The notes beneath the pieces are model-generated. The model was given only the letters and a program-made list of their open reading frames with translations, made no database searches and was not told where the DNA came from. The position numbers and the translations under genes were made by a program. Positions 27,105 through 37,345 of a DNA stretch of 64,000 nucleotides are shown here, piece by piece (within the stretch, counting starts at the first letter, position 1; each line of letters starts with the position of its first letter). This DNA comes from Orychophragmus violaceus (lineage: Eukaryota; Streptophyta; Magnoliopsida; Brassicales; Brassicaceae), in NCBI GenBank assembly GCA_030180135.1, contig CM058231.1:47750235-47814234 (forward strand). The letters run 5' to 3'.

Positions 27105-28725
27105 TGATGATCAACTCTATTTCTATGAGTTTAGTTGATCTAATGATGATTAGTGAGTAGTTCTTCATATGGCTTATGGGTTAGGTAGGATTAGGTTGAT
27201 TAGGGGTGATCAATGGATTTCTAGTGCTTGATTGTTTAAAATCTCATCTGTCAAAGTGTGTTTAATGTCTAATTAGCCTTGATCAAGTTGATTAGAATGC
27301 TTAAGATTTATTGTTCACCTTGTGTTCGATGAAATTCCTGTTCATAGCTTTGATAGAACTTTCACATTCTAGCGCATGAGAATTTATGTTTAGAGTGATT
27401 GTTAGTTGTTTAGAACTTGTTTGATTGCTTGCTTGATTCTAATTCACAAATGAGAATTTGTTCTTGGATTAGGATTAACTTCATTTCTTTGGTCATTGGT
27501 GTGTTTAGAGTATAGGATCATCTAGAGCTAGGTTTAGCCTTTCTAGGCTTGCATTTTGAGTGTTTCTTATGTTTTGTAGGTTCTTGGAGTGGCTAAGGAT
27601 GTTTGGAAGAGTTTGGAGGCCGAAGGAGTGATTGCAAGTGAAATGGTGATGAAGGACCAAACCGATGAGCTTGAAAGATTGAGTCATATGAAGATGTTAC
27701 CCTAACTTTTATCTCTGGGATTCTAAAAACAAATCATGGGAAATTGAGCTGGCTTTCTAATGGAGGTTGTGTGAAGTCATTCGGTGCTATATGGAAAGAG
27801 TTATGCCTGATTTACTGGATGCATCTCAACACAGTCTGCAAAAAAGCAGACAGACTCATATCGACCAGCGTATCGACCGAGCAGACCGATACGACCCCTT
27901 GGATTAAAAACAGACAGTTCATATCGACCAGGATATCGGCCAGCCTGGCCGATACGACCCCTCGACAGAAAAATCCGAAGACTCATATCGACCAGCGTAT
28001 CGACTGAGCAGACCGATACAGACCCCAGAAACTGCCTTGGATCCGGGTCAACACCCGGTTTGTTCCAGGTTGACCCGGCTCGCACCATATTGACTATTTA
28101 AGCCAAAACCTATTTCTTATTGTTTCTTAAGCTTTATTTTATGTTCTAAACACTTCGTAAGAACAAGTTTGGATTTCTTTGATTAATCTATTACTTCTTT
28201 TGTGATTCCTTCATCAAATCTCTCAATCCATCATTAATCTCCGATGATCAACTCTATTTCTATGAGTTTAGTTGATCTAATGATGATTAGTGAGTAGTTC
28301 TTCATATGGCTTATGGGTTAGGTAGGATTAGGTTGATTAGGGGTGATCAATGGATTTCTAGTGCTTGATTAATTAAAATCTCATCTGTCAAAGTGTGTTT
28401 AATGTCTAATTAGCCTTGATCAAGTTGATTAGAATGCTTAAGATTTCTTGTTCACCATGTGTTCGATGAAATTCCTGTTCATAGCTTTGATAGAACTTTC
28501 ACATTCTAGCGCATGAGAATGTATGTTTAGAGTGATTGTTAGTTGTTTGGAACTTGTTTGATTGCTTGCTTGATTCTAATTCACAAATGAGAATTTGTTC
28601 TTGGATTAGGATTAACTTCATTTCTTTGGTCATTGGTGTGTTTAGAGTATAGGATCATCTAGAGCTAGGTTTAGGCATTCTAGACTTGCATTTGGAGTGT
28701 TTCTTATGTTTTGTAGGTTCTTGGA

Positions 28726-30231
28726 GTGACTAAGGATGAGAAGTATGAGAAGGAAATCAAAGCTTTGAATGAGAAGATGGACAAGATGATCTCCTCTAGC
28801 AAAAAGCACATCAGCTTTGTTGGAAACTATGAGGATTCTCAGCCACTCCTCTATAGTATGGATGAGGATATGACACAAGAGGAGATTAACTTCATTGCGG
28901 GACAAGGTGGTTTCAACAAGGGCTTCAACCAAAACTATAGAAACCACCCAAACTTCTCATACCGCAACCCTAATGTAGCCAATCCTCAAGACCAAGTCTA
29001 TCCTCAAGCTCCATCTCAAGGACAAACTCAACAGCAAAAGCCTTATGTCCCTTACACCAACCAACAAGGTTTTGTCTCTCAGCCTCAAACTCAAGGACAA
29101 CAAGTCTATGTCCCCAAACATTACCCTCCTCCCGGTTTTGGACAACAACAGCCACAAGCTTCTTCCGCTTCGGGTTTGGGTAATGAGTTAAAGAGAATGA
29201 TGCAACAACTCATCCAAGGACAAGCAAGTTCGGCATTGGAAGTTAAGAACCTAAAGAATGAGCTGAAACATTTGACTTCTCGCTTGATCAATGTTGAGAA
29301 CACGCACGCTTCCACTTCTAAACCTACCGGTACCTTTCCCGGAAACCCGGAGAAGAACCCAAAAGACTACTGCAATGCAATCTTCTCTACTGTTGATCAT
29401 GAGAAATCAGACTATGAGCGAGAGGTTGATGAGATAGAAGCACTTCTCTATGGTTATGAACTCCCTCCGGCTGCACCTTTTCCTCTCAAGGAGATGAAGG
29501 CCATTGTAGTTAAGCCTTCCTATGTTGCACCAGCTAGGGTGATGAGTGCTACTGATACTTTTGCTGAAGATATTGTGCCTACTGTCCAAACAACACCAAA
29601 AGTGCTTCCTAAGCTTGGTAATCCGGGTAAATTTACCATCAATTGTACTTTGGGAGACTTGGAGATTACGGATGCATTGTGTGATTCCGGCTCTACTGTG
29701 AGTGTGATAGCTCTTGACATGGTGGAATTTCTTGGGATTAAGAGCATGGAAAGGTACCCATCTTCTATTACATTTGGAGACTCTTACTCAAAAACTCCAA
29801 TGGGAATGATCAAGGACTATCCACTGAAGATTGGTGAGTGCACTATCCCAACTGACTTTATTGTCATGAAGATGAAGAAGAATACCCAACTACCTCTCTT
29901 ACTTGGTACCTCTTTCATCAACACCACTGGAGCTTGTCTGGACTTCAAAAAGAAACGTGCTGTGCTGAATAATGTTGACACCAAGGCTTGCTATCCTCTG
30001 AGGAGCACATCTCTTCACACTTGTGGTGTCATCCTCTCTCCAAATGAGGATGATGTGTTAGAGGAAGAAAGGCTGTTTGCAAATGTAGGCAAGGAAGTTT
30101 GGCATAAACCCACTACTTATGGATCATTCCGTGAGCACATGGGACGCGCTCAAAAGGAGGGGGTGGATAGAGCTTTAGGAACTCCTTCTATGACCATGAA
30201 GACTGAGTATGTTGGGTCCAAATCTTTGTAG
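28726..30231 (+). pseudogene. Athila-like element 2 Gag C-terminus and aspartic protease, 5'-truncated
   Basis: An open frame of about 500 codons runs to a TAG at 30229-30231. Its upstream end lies in satellite sequence (junction about 28735), and the frame has no ATG near the junction (a GTG lies at 28726), so the Gag N-terminus is missing. Residues 60-160 are a Q/P/N-rich spacer typical of Athila Gag, residues 150-190 are helical, and residues 315-415 form a retropepsin-like domain with the D-S-G active-site triad at about 320-322 and a LLLGTSF motif near 391. The protease would cleave a Gag-Pol polyprotein, but no reverse transcriptase, RNase H or integrase follows. Non-autonomous and probably non-functional at its 5' end. 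Confidence 0.8.
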
Positions 30232-32420
30232 AAGCTGAGCATTGATAAGGAAAAAGCTCCAAAAGAAAGGGTTGTGGATATGGTGACAAAGATGCCTCTG
30301 AAGGTTGTAAAGGCTTCGATCAGTCCAAGGTTCCAAGGTGACTCGGTTAATCTCAGTGAGTTGACTTCTCAGGTCCTAGCCATCAATCTTGAAGGCAGGC
30401 CACGCTCTCCAACCGCCTAAAAACTGGTTTGCAAAAGTCGAGCTTAACGACTCTAAACAAAAGCGCACTTGGGAGACATTCCCATGTTTATCCTTGTACA
30501 TATGATCTTTTGCTTGTTATTTTTGATGCTTTGCTTTGAGTTTCAACAGGTTTTGGTCAATAGGTGAGGTTGTGGGCTCATTGGTGTTAAGTAAAAGCCG
30601 TGGGAATGAAGGAAAAAGAAACATGGGTCAGTATCGGTCTCCGTATCGGCTGGCCAGGCCGATACAGGTCTTAGCGGATTAAATCCGAGAGTCGATATCG
30701 GTCGGCGTATCGGTTGGCCAGGCCGATACGCTCTCACTGCCCAGGTTCACTCGACCGATACGCCTTCTCTCGGACCAGGTAACACTCCAACTTGTACATA
30801 CTTGCATTTTAGCTTCTTTTCTTTCTTTTCTCCTTTTGTTGAGTCTCTCTCTCGAGCTTACTTTCCCACCGAGACGGTGTGAACTAAGTTTGGGGGAGAG
30901 GCTAGTTGCTAACCATGTTTTCTTTGTTCTTATTTTCGATTTCCTCACTTTGAGCCTCATGCATTTCATTTATGGCATAGAAAAAAATCAAAAACAAATT
31001 GAAAAAAATTCAAAAAAATTTCAAAAAGGAAGCTTGTAGTTGCACTTGCATCATAGGATCGAGTCTAGTTGCATCATATAGGACGCATGCATAGGGAGCA
31101 ATGATTGAAATTCCTTGTAAGATTGATTGAGTGTTGACGTGTTCTTTATGCTGGTTGTTTGAGCTAGTTGATTGTCCTAAGATTGCAATTCAAGAAAGGC
31201 TAGAAAGTTAAGACGAACCATTCTAGGATTTCTTGCTTTGAAACTTGATTTGAAACTGAAATAGGCTTTGAATTGACACTAGCTCTACCTAAGTGAGAAC
31301 TTTAATGATGACATCTAATTATCTTGCTCATGCTTTGTGTGTTAAACTCATGGATACTCTGAAAATATTCAAGCATTCTTATCCTTTTTACCACTCTCGC
31401 TTGCTTGAATAGACTCCACACCTTTCACCACCCTTCTTTCAAACCATAAACACTCTTGTTGAGAGGTAGGCCTATTTTTTGAATGAGCTAGGTAAAAAGT
31501 GTTGAGTATGAGGCGACTAGGGAAAATTTCCATATAGTGTAAGCTCATTACCTTTAGCTTTGCAATAGGCTAGAATCCAAGTTTGGGGGGAGAAATTGGG
31601 ATTGGAAGAAGAGAGTAAAGAAAGGGAAGAATGAAAGGGGTTTTGGTTAGGATCTTATGTTTGTTGGCAAAGTGTTTTAAAAGAATAAAAGCTCTTATGT
31701 GTTTAAAGAAAAGAAAAGTGTCTCATATTTTGAAATGAAAAGAAGCCAAAGGCTCAACTCAAAGAAAGAAAAGAGACCATTTCTAAAGAAAGACTTGAGC
31801 TAAGTTAAAAAGAAAAGATTTGCCACTGTTTTGAAAAGTCTTTATTGATCCTTGGGGAGTTTGATTGGAAAGTGTCTGATTGAGAAAAGAGGATGAGGCA
31901 AAAATAGCCTTGATCAAGGGTAGTATCTATTTAGGTGGGCTAGATTAGGAGAAGAAGTAATTGGGGCATAGGTAGATGGAAATCAACCTAGTATGCACCA
32001 ATTGCCTCTAACTCTTAGCATTTTACTATAGCTCATTCACTTCTTTATGAGAGAACCTTCATGCTTTTGGAATAAACCCCTCTTTTGATTGAGATCACTT
32101 TAATCTCAAAACCTTGTCCTTTTGCCAAATGAGTTTGATCACCTTGCATTGAGTAATATCCACTTGAAAACCTAATGAATGTTAAAGAGCTAGTTGATAG
32201 GGATGCTTGTCTAGGTTGAGAATTGAGCTAGGAGTTTTGTCTTGATGAGCATGGCTAAATTTTTGGGAGTAAGCCTAACTTGGTTGCATCTTGGTGACGT
32301 TGACTCGAATTGGAACTTGTTGATCTTGGTTTTGTCTTTGGATATGAGCTCCTGCCTTCAAACCTTTTCCCCAACTTGTTGTGATTGTGTTAAGCTTGCT
32401 TGTGGACAAGCAAGGTTTAA
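30232..32420 (+). mobile_element. 3' region of Athila-like element 2, no pol genes
   Basis: About 2.2 kb with no convincing coding sequence except a short open continuation (to about 30420) in the frame after the gag stop. Three purine-rich runs of the form AGTTTGGGGG occur near 30890, 31580 and 32420; the last abuts the LTR. A block of palindromic modules lies at 30628-30772. An A-rich low-complexity stretch is at 30980-31025. The usual polymerase, integrase and envelope-like genes are absent, consistent with a large internal deletion or an originally non-autonomous family. Confidence 0.7.
30628..30772. repeat. Palindromic modules with GTATCGG / CCGATAC arms
   Basis: Two modules of about 60 bp contain near-palindromes of the type GTATCGGCTGGCCAGGCCG, with arms GTATCGG and CCGATAC around a TGGCCA centre, plus a partial third. 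They use the same building blocks as the three submodules in the LTR and satellite monomers, but the order is closer to the reverse complement of those. Confidence 0.7.
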
Positions 32421-32432
32421 GTTTGGGGGAAT
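32421..32432 (+). promoter_or_regulatory. Polypurine tract of Athila-like element 2
   Basis: GTTTGGGGGAAT directly precedes the inferred LTR start TTATATAC, in the same arrangement as GTGTGGGGGAGT before TGATATAC in Athila-like element 1. It fixes plus-strand orientation for element 2. Confidence 0.7.
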
Positions 32433-32880
32433 TTATATACTTGTATTTTCATGCATTTAGGCTAATGTTAGGATCATGTTTTACTTCTTTTTAAATTCCT
32501 TTAACTTCATTTCTTTGGTCATTGGTGTGTTTAGAGTATAGGATCATCTAGAGCTAGGTTTAGGCATTATAGGCTTGCATTTGGAGTGTTTCTTATGTTT
32601 TATAGGTTCTTGGAGTGGCTAAGGATGTTTGGAAGAGTTTGGAGGCCAAAGGAGTGATTGCAAGTGAAATGGTGATGACGACCAAACCGATGAGCTTGAA
32701 AGATTGAGTCATATGAAGATATTACGTTAACTTTTAGCTCTGGGATTCTAAATACAAATCATGGGAAATTGAGCTGGCTTTCTAATGGAGGTTGTGTGAA
32801 GTCATTCGGTGCTATATGGAAAGAGTTATGCCTGATTTACTGGATACATCTTAACACAGTCTGCAAAAAAGCAGACAGAC

Positions 32881-33050
32881 TCATATCGACCAGCGTATCG
32901 ACCGAGCAGACCGATACGACCCCTCGGATTAAAAACAAACAGTTCATATCGACCAGCATATCGACCAGCCTGGCCGATACGACCCCTCGACAGAAAAATC
33001 CGAAGATTCATATCTACCAGCGTATCGACCGAGCAGACCGATACATACCC
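32881..33050 (+). repeat. Three ~65-bp palindromic submodules in the LTR (present in each satellite monomer)
   Basis: Three tandem submodules each begin with CATATCGACCAG or a variant, repeat ATCGACC about 12 bp later and end with CCGATAC. Spacers contain CGGATTAAAA and AAAATCCGA, themselves roughly complementary. In monomers starting at 9302 and 11566 one 12-bp unit is missing, which accounts for their 1126-bp length. Confidence 0.8.
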
Positions 33051-33067
33051 CAGAAACTGCCTTGGAT

Positions 33068-33103
33068 CCGGGTCAACACCCGGTTTGTTCCGGGTTGACC
33101 CGG
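33068..33103 (+). promoter_or_regulatory. GC-rich dyad upstream of the TATA-like box
   Basis: CCGGGTCAAC at 33068-33077 is the exact reverse complement of GTTGACCCGG at 33094-33103, and each half is itself close to a hairpin. It lies about 15-50 bp before the TATA-like box, in a generally AT-rich LTR. The same dyad is kept in the satellite monomers with minor changes. A protein-binding or structural role is inference. Confidence 0.55.
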
Positions 33104-33116
33104 CTCGCACCCTATT

Positions 33117-33127
33117 GACTATTTAAG
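33117..33127 (+). promoter_or_regulatory. TATA-like box of the LTR
   Basis: GACTATTTAAG lies downstream of the GC dyad and upstream of an AT-rich stretch, a plausible core promoter for the plus-strand element. The same box is present in every complete satellite monomer. No transcript data are available here. Confidence 0.5.
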
Positions 33128-34004
33128 CCAAAAACCTATTTCTTATTGTTTCTTAAGCTTTATTTTATGTTCTAAACACTTTGTAAGAACAAGTTTGGAT
33201 TTCTTTGATTAATCTAGTACTTCTTTTGTGATTCCTTCATCAAATCTCTCAATCCATCATTAATCTCCGATGATCAACTCTGTTTCTATGAGTTTAGGTT
33301 ATCTAATGATGATTAGTGAGTAGTTCTTCATAGGGCTTATGGGTTAGGTAGGATTAGGTTGATTAGGGGTGATCAATGGATTTCTAGTGCTTGATTGTTT
33401 AAAATCTCATATGTCAAAGTGTGTTTAATGTCTAATTAGCCTTGATCAAGTTGATTAGAATGCTTAAGATTTCTTGTTCACCATGTGTTCGATGAAATTC
33501 CTGTTCATAGCTTTGATAGAACTTTCACATTCTAGCGCATGAGAATGTATGTTTAGAGTGATTGTTAGTTGTTTGGAACTTGTTTGATTGCTTGCTTGAT
33601 TCTAATTCACAAATGAGAATTTGTTCTTGGATTAGGATTAAGTAAAGAGATTAGTATTAAGAGATTAAACTGATCGTATCGTTGTGTTCCTTACTAGGAG
33701 GTAGCTTGTTTGAAGTTTGAATTAGGATCCTTGATCATCCCGAGTCACCTGTCCGTTGACCTTAACCTTATGCCCTATCTTTATCATTGATTGAATTCGC
33801 ATTCGTTTACTTGCCTTTTACTTACTTCTGTTTGAATTGTTCTCGTTAGGATTGTTAGAAACCAAAAACTTAATTGAGTGAACTCTAGAGGTTTAGTACT
33901 TGCTTATTGGTCTTATCCATCCCAAAAAGATTCGATACCTCAAAGCTACATCGATAAGCTTGAGGAATTGGTACCTCAAAGGATTGCAAAAATCTTTGTT
34001 ATCA

Positions 34005-36125
34005 TATCTTAAATTAAATTAAATTTAAAATGATTTTTTATTTAAATAAATTTGTTTTCATGGGTATAACAAGATTTTTGAAAATTTATTATATCGATAG
34101 GGTGTAAATCCTACACAGTTTAACAATTTAAGTATTAAATTGAAAATGATAAATAGTTTGTGTATTAAATTAGACGTGGTGTATATCTTTTGGAGAAGGT
34201 TAATAATTTGTGTATTTTTCTGACAAATGAAATTCACGTCAGGTATTTTATTTTATTTTTCCTTTAAAATTATATCAAACTCTTTGTCCACTTTATTTCG
34301 ATTGAAAACTCTAAAATAATTATTCATAGAATTAGAAACACAAAGTGTTCGGCTGCGGATGTTGAGATTAGATAAAATAAAAGAACCCAAGAGATGAAAT
34401 CAAAGAGTGGAGCTAAGAGAGGAGAATATGCTAGAAAAAGGTACGATTAATTCTTCACTATGAAAAACAAAAATGAATTTTTTAGCAGATCACTGGCAAG
34501 TCTAACAATATACCATTCTTACATTCTTTTTTATCCGCTTTTTCATCTTGGAATCAAACTTTGTCTATACTCTTCCATCTCATTTGCGATCAATTATGGG
34601 TGAAAAAGAGAACACACATGATTGCCGATCATGAGGGTGAAGCACGAGAACGAGAGTAATTTCCGTTTTTAAAATCCACCGTGGGATATCAAATTTGTAA
34701 TACTTTGAGATTTGTATGTCCCTTCTCTTTCGTTTTATTTTTCTACTTTCCAATGTCAACATCATTTCGCTTTATAAGTTATGACTTATTTAAAAAAGAA
34801 GTTGTGAATTGTTACAATTTTCTTTGTATCACTCTTCTGTTGATTATCAATGTTTTTAAGAAAAACTTCGCAAGGAATTGTGGGAAGTTGTGGACATTTA
34901 AGTTGAAAGACATGGGCTTCGACTACAAGGTTCAGTGGGGAACATTTTTGGGAGAAGACATTTACATTGAGCACATGGAAAATATTATAATGTCTAGATC
35001 GTGACACAAGGTAATTAACTCTCATATCATTTTCATATTAAGCGTCAACGCACTAATTGAAAAACACAAAGAAAACAAAACCATTGATGAAACAACTTTG
35101 GTATTGAAATTTGATCTAAGTTTTTCTTGATGACTTCATAATGGGCTTGAAATGAAGTAAACGGTTCCCATTTCGACAACTTACGAAAGAGAGTGCATAC
35201 AACCAACTCTACTTTTACATTCCTTCACGAAAGCATACAAATTTCATGAACGCGTTTCGTTCTTATTTGATTCTCTTTATTTAAAACATCTATTTTTTAG
35301 ATTATTCGAGCACATTTGAAATTTATTTACTTTATCTCTATGTTTTTTGTTCAAAAAAAAATATCTTTTATCTCTTTTGTGAATCTTACTATTTCTCTGA
35401 TTCTGTTTTGGTGCTTAGGTTGCAACAAAATAGATATGAAAATTGGACAGCTCTTTGAATAAGTGACAGTAGAAAATGTGAGCCTTAAAAAGCAAAAACA
35501 ACAAAAAGACAAACCATCTCGCCATGTATATGACAAAAATCGATGCATTCTGAAAATCAATGAGGTGATTTACAAATTTTTGGGCTAGTAACTATATTTG
35601 TGAAGGATCATTGAATGTTTGGTATGATATATGTTTTTCAAACTTTGCTTTTAATTATTGAGATTGTACGATGAATACTTTTTTACATATATTTAATCTC
35701 AATTTATGTGTTTTTCATTGAACTTAATCTCAAATTTTGATCTGATGTGTTAATCTCTTCAAAAGAAGGAAAGAATGATATTAATCAAATCATATATGAT
35801 CTATACCTCACTTATAAACTATAGAGCACCATGCGCCGATGGAAAAAAACCCATAGTGCTTAGTGTTTTTTCAACATTTTTAGTTTATGTGAAAGTTCTT
35901 GAACTACAAACATCTCTACAGTTAAAAGTATTAACAAAACTTATTTCAATTATTTAAATAGTTATTTTCAATTTTGTAGAAACAAAATTAAAATTATAGA
36001 ATATCTACTGTACTATATTAGAACTTCTCATATATATTTCATCTAATTTTAGTTTTAGTCAATATTTGTATACAATAAAAAGTACATATTAGTATTTAAC
36101 TATTATAAAAACTTAATTAAAATAA
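34005..36125. other. AT-rich DNA without recognisable genes
   Basis: No convincing coding region was recognised in this stretch. Short open frames at 34681-35004 and elsewhere are low complexity and show no family motif I know. The right part may belong to the body of a Helitron whose 3' end is at 36155, but I could not identify a 5' TC terminus. Confidence 0.5.
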
Positions 36126-36155
36126 GTCCTTGTGTTGCACGGACCTTGACACTAG
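36126..36155 (+). mobile_element. Probable Helitron 3' terminus
   Basis: A short hairpin (GTCC..GTG / CACGGAC, loop TTG, 36126-36144) is followed 7 bases later by CTAG at 36152-36155 and then a T. This is the layout of Helitron 3' ends: hairpin, a few bases, CTRR, insertion before T. The 5' end was not found, so the element extent is unknown. Confidence 0.45.
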
Positions 36156-36187
36156 TTTATAATTAAAAAATTCTTAATTTACTTTTT

Positions 36188-36232
36188 TTTCTCTCTTTCT
36201 CTCTCTAAAACATCCCTTTCTCTCTCTCTAAA
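36188..36232 (+). repeat. CT-rich microsatellite
   Basis: Imperfect run of CTCT and TTTCTCTC units, two blocks separated by AAAACATCCC. No further role visible. Confidence 0.7.
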
Positions 36233-36579
36233 TACTAAAGTTCGAGTTTGGTTATAACTTCTTAACAACTGTGAGAGACGGAATTGTGCTAAAGCTGGAG
36301 GGTTTTGTTCAAGTACGTGACATTGAGATTTTCAATCAGTAACTCTTGAAAAATCAATAAACGAAACTCGGTGTATTTTGGGAGTTCGTCATTGTCGAGA
36401 GTTCCAACTAGATTTCCATCTAGTTTACAAAAGACTTGTCCTGACCACAACTTTTGCATGAAGAAGAAATGAAATAAACCAAACCAGCATTCATTAATGT
36501 GTATAAAGACAATTGTAAATTTACCCTTAAAGAACATTCATTTCTTAATTTCAGATTTTTCCCCCAAAAAAACTATTAG

Positions 36580-36780
36580 GCGATCGACGAAGCTTGACGT
36601 TGACGAACAACGGAGCTTCAATTGACGTCGACTAATGAAGAAGCTTCCACTGACGGCGCCGACCGGCAGAACTTCCATTGACGCTGCTGAACGACATAGC
36701 TTACATTGACGCTGCCTAATAGAGCTTCCTTTACATCTCCACCATTTACGCGATCTACGAAGCTTCCTTTTACATTTCCA
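36580..36780. repeat. Degenerate ~29-bp minisatellite
   Basis: Five to six degenerate units share GAAGCTTCCATTGACG followed by a variable GC-richer part. The region is more GC-rich than its surroundings. Just downstream, 36782-36835 and 36878-36930 are a second direct duplication (about 97 bp apart) sharing CAATTTGGAT and AGCAAGTTTCAAT. Confidence 0.6.
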
Positions 36781-37345
36781 CCAATTTGGATCGAAAATCC
36801 TCATCAGCAGGTTTCAATTGATTCAATTTTTTTTTTGTCATTTCAAATCCATTTGTTTCTCATTTCTTTATGTTTCTTCAATTTGGATAAAAAATCCTTA
36901 TTAGCAAGTTTCAATCGATTTCAATTTTTTTGATAATGAGATTGATTTTGCAGATATAATGATTTCAAATGGAAAGTGTTACCTCTTGTGTCACATTATA
37001 AGATAGAATTTTAGTCAGTATATGTGACTCAGTCTCAGTTGATTTCAACGTAGGTTTTTTTGAGAAGGGAATTAGTTGATTTTGTTTGAGTTCAGAGATT
37101 TTGATTTTTAGTTGTCTCAGTTGATTTCGTTGTATGTTCCAAAGATCTAGGGTTATGGTAGTTTTATCAACAAAATAATAGAAACGTATCGAGTATGTTT
37201 GCGTAAAAACGCAATTTTTATCAACAAAATAAATCTTGATCCTGAAATCATTCGACTGTGTTTAACGGTTAGTGAACCTTTCATGAATAGTTCTTAATTG
37301 TAAAATGTTTCTTTTCAAAACGACATACATTTTTATTCAATACCG

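Larger units (their letters stand above)
6331..28735 (+). repeat. Tandem array of ~1137-bp satellite monomers derived from an LTR
   Basis: Monomers start at TTAACTTC at 7027, 8165, 9302, 10428, 11566, 12692, 13830, 14967, 16105, 17242, 18379, 19516, 20653, 21789, 22927, 24064, 25200, 26338, 27475 and 28612. That gives 19 full copies (1126-1138 bp), a partial first copy (6331-7026) cut by Athila-like element 1 and a partial last copy (28612-28735) fused to gag. Copies are nearly identical by eye. The monomer corresponds base for base to LTR interval 32501-33637 of the element to the right. Each copy holds palindromic submodules, a GC-rich dyad and a TATA-like box. Short open frames recur in every copy on both strands but look like by-products of the repeats, not genes. 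Confidence 0.95.
32433..34004 (+). repeat. 3' LTR of Athila-like element 2 (source unit of the satellite)
   Basis: The LTR is inferred to run from just after the polypurine tract to GTTATCA at 34004, 1572 bp. The first base pair reads TT where TG is expected, by comparison with element 1. Its interior, 32501-33637, is the satellite monomer; 32433-32500 and 33638-34004 occur only here, not in the array. It contains three 65-bp submodules, a GC-rich dyad and a TATA-like box. The far end carries the motif GATTCGATACCTCAA typical of the 3' part of Athila-type LTRs. The start and end are inferred because no second complete LTR is present for comparison. Confidence 0.75.

Noticed and set aside
7027..28611. 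Repeated open frames of 60, 84-95 and 109 residues in each satellite monomer, on both strands
   Set aside because: They recur only because the monomers are nearly identical. They overlap on opposite strands, lie in LTR promoter sequence, often lack ATG, and show no known domain.
6331..28735. CRISPR-like array
   Set aside because: The repeats are contiguous 1137-bp units with no unique spacers, and the DNA is clearly plant nuclear.
28726..28735. Gag start codon at the array junction
   Set aside because: The codon is GTG inside satellite-derived sequence; the native N-terminus is missing, so this is a truncation, not a start.
34681..35004. 107-residue plus-strand frame
   Set aside because: Hydrophobic, low-complexity first half; no recognisable motif, start context or neighbouring exon.
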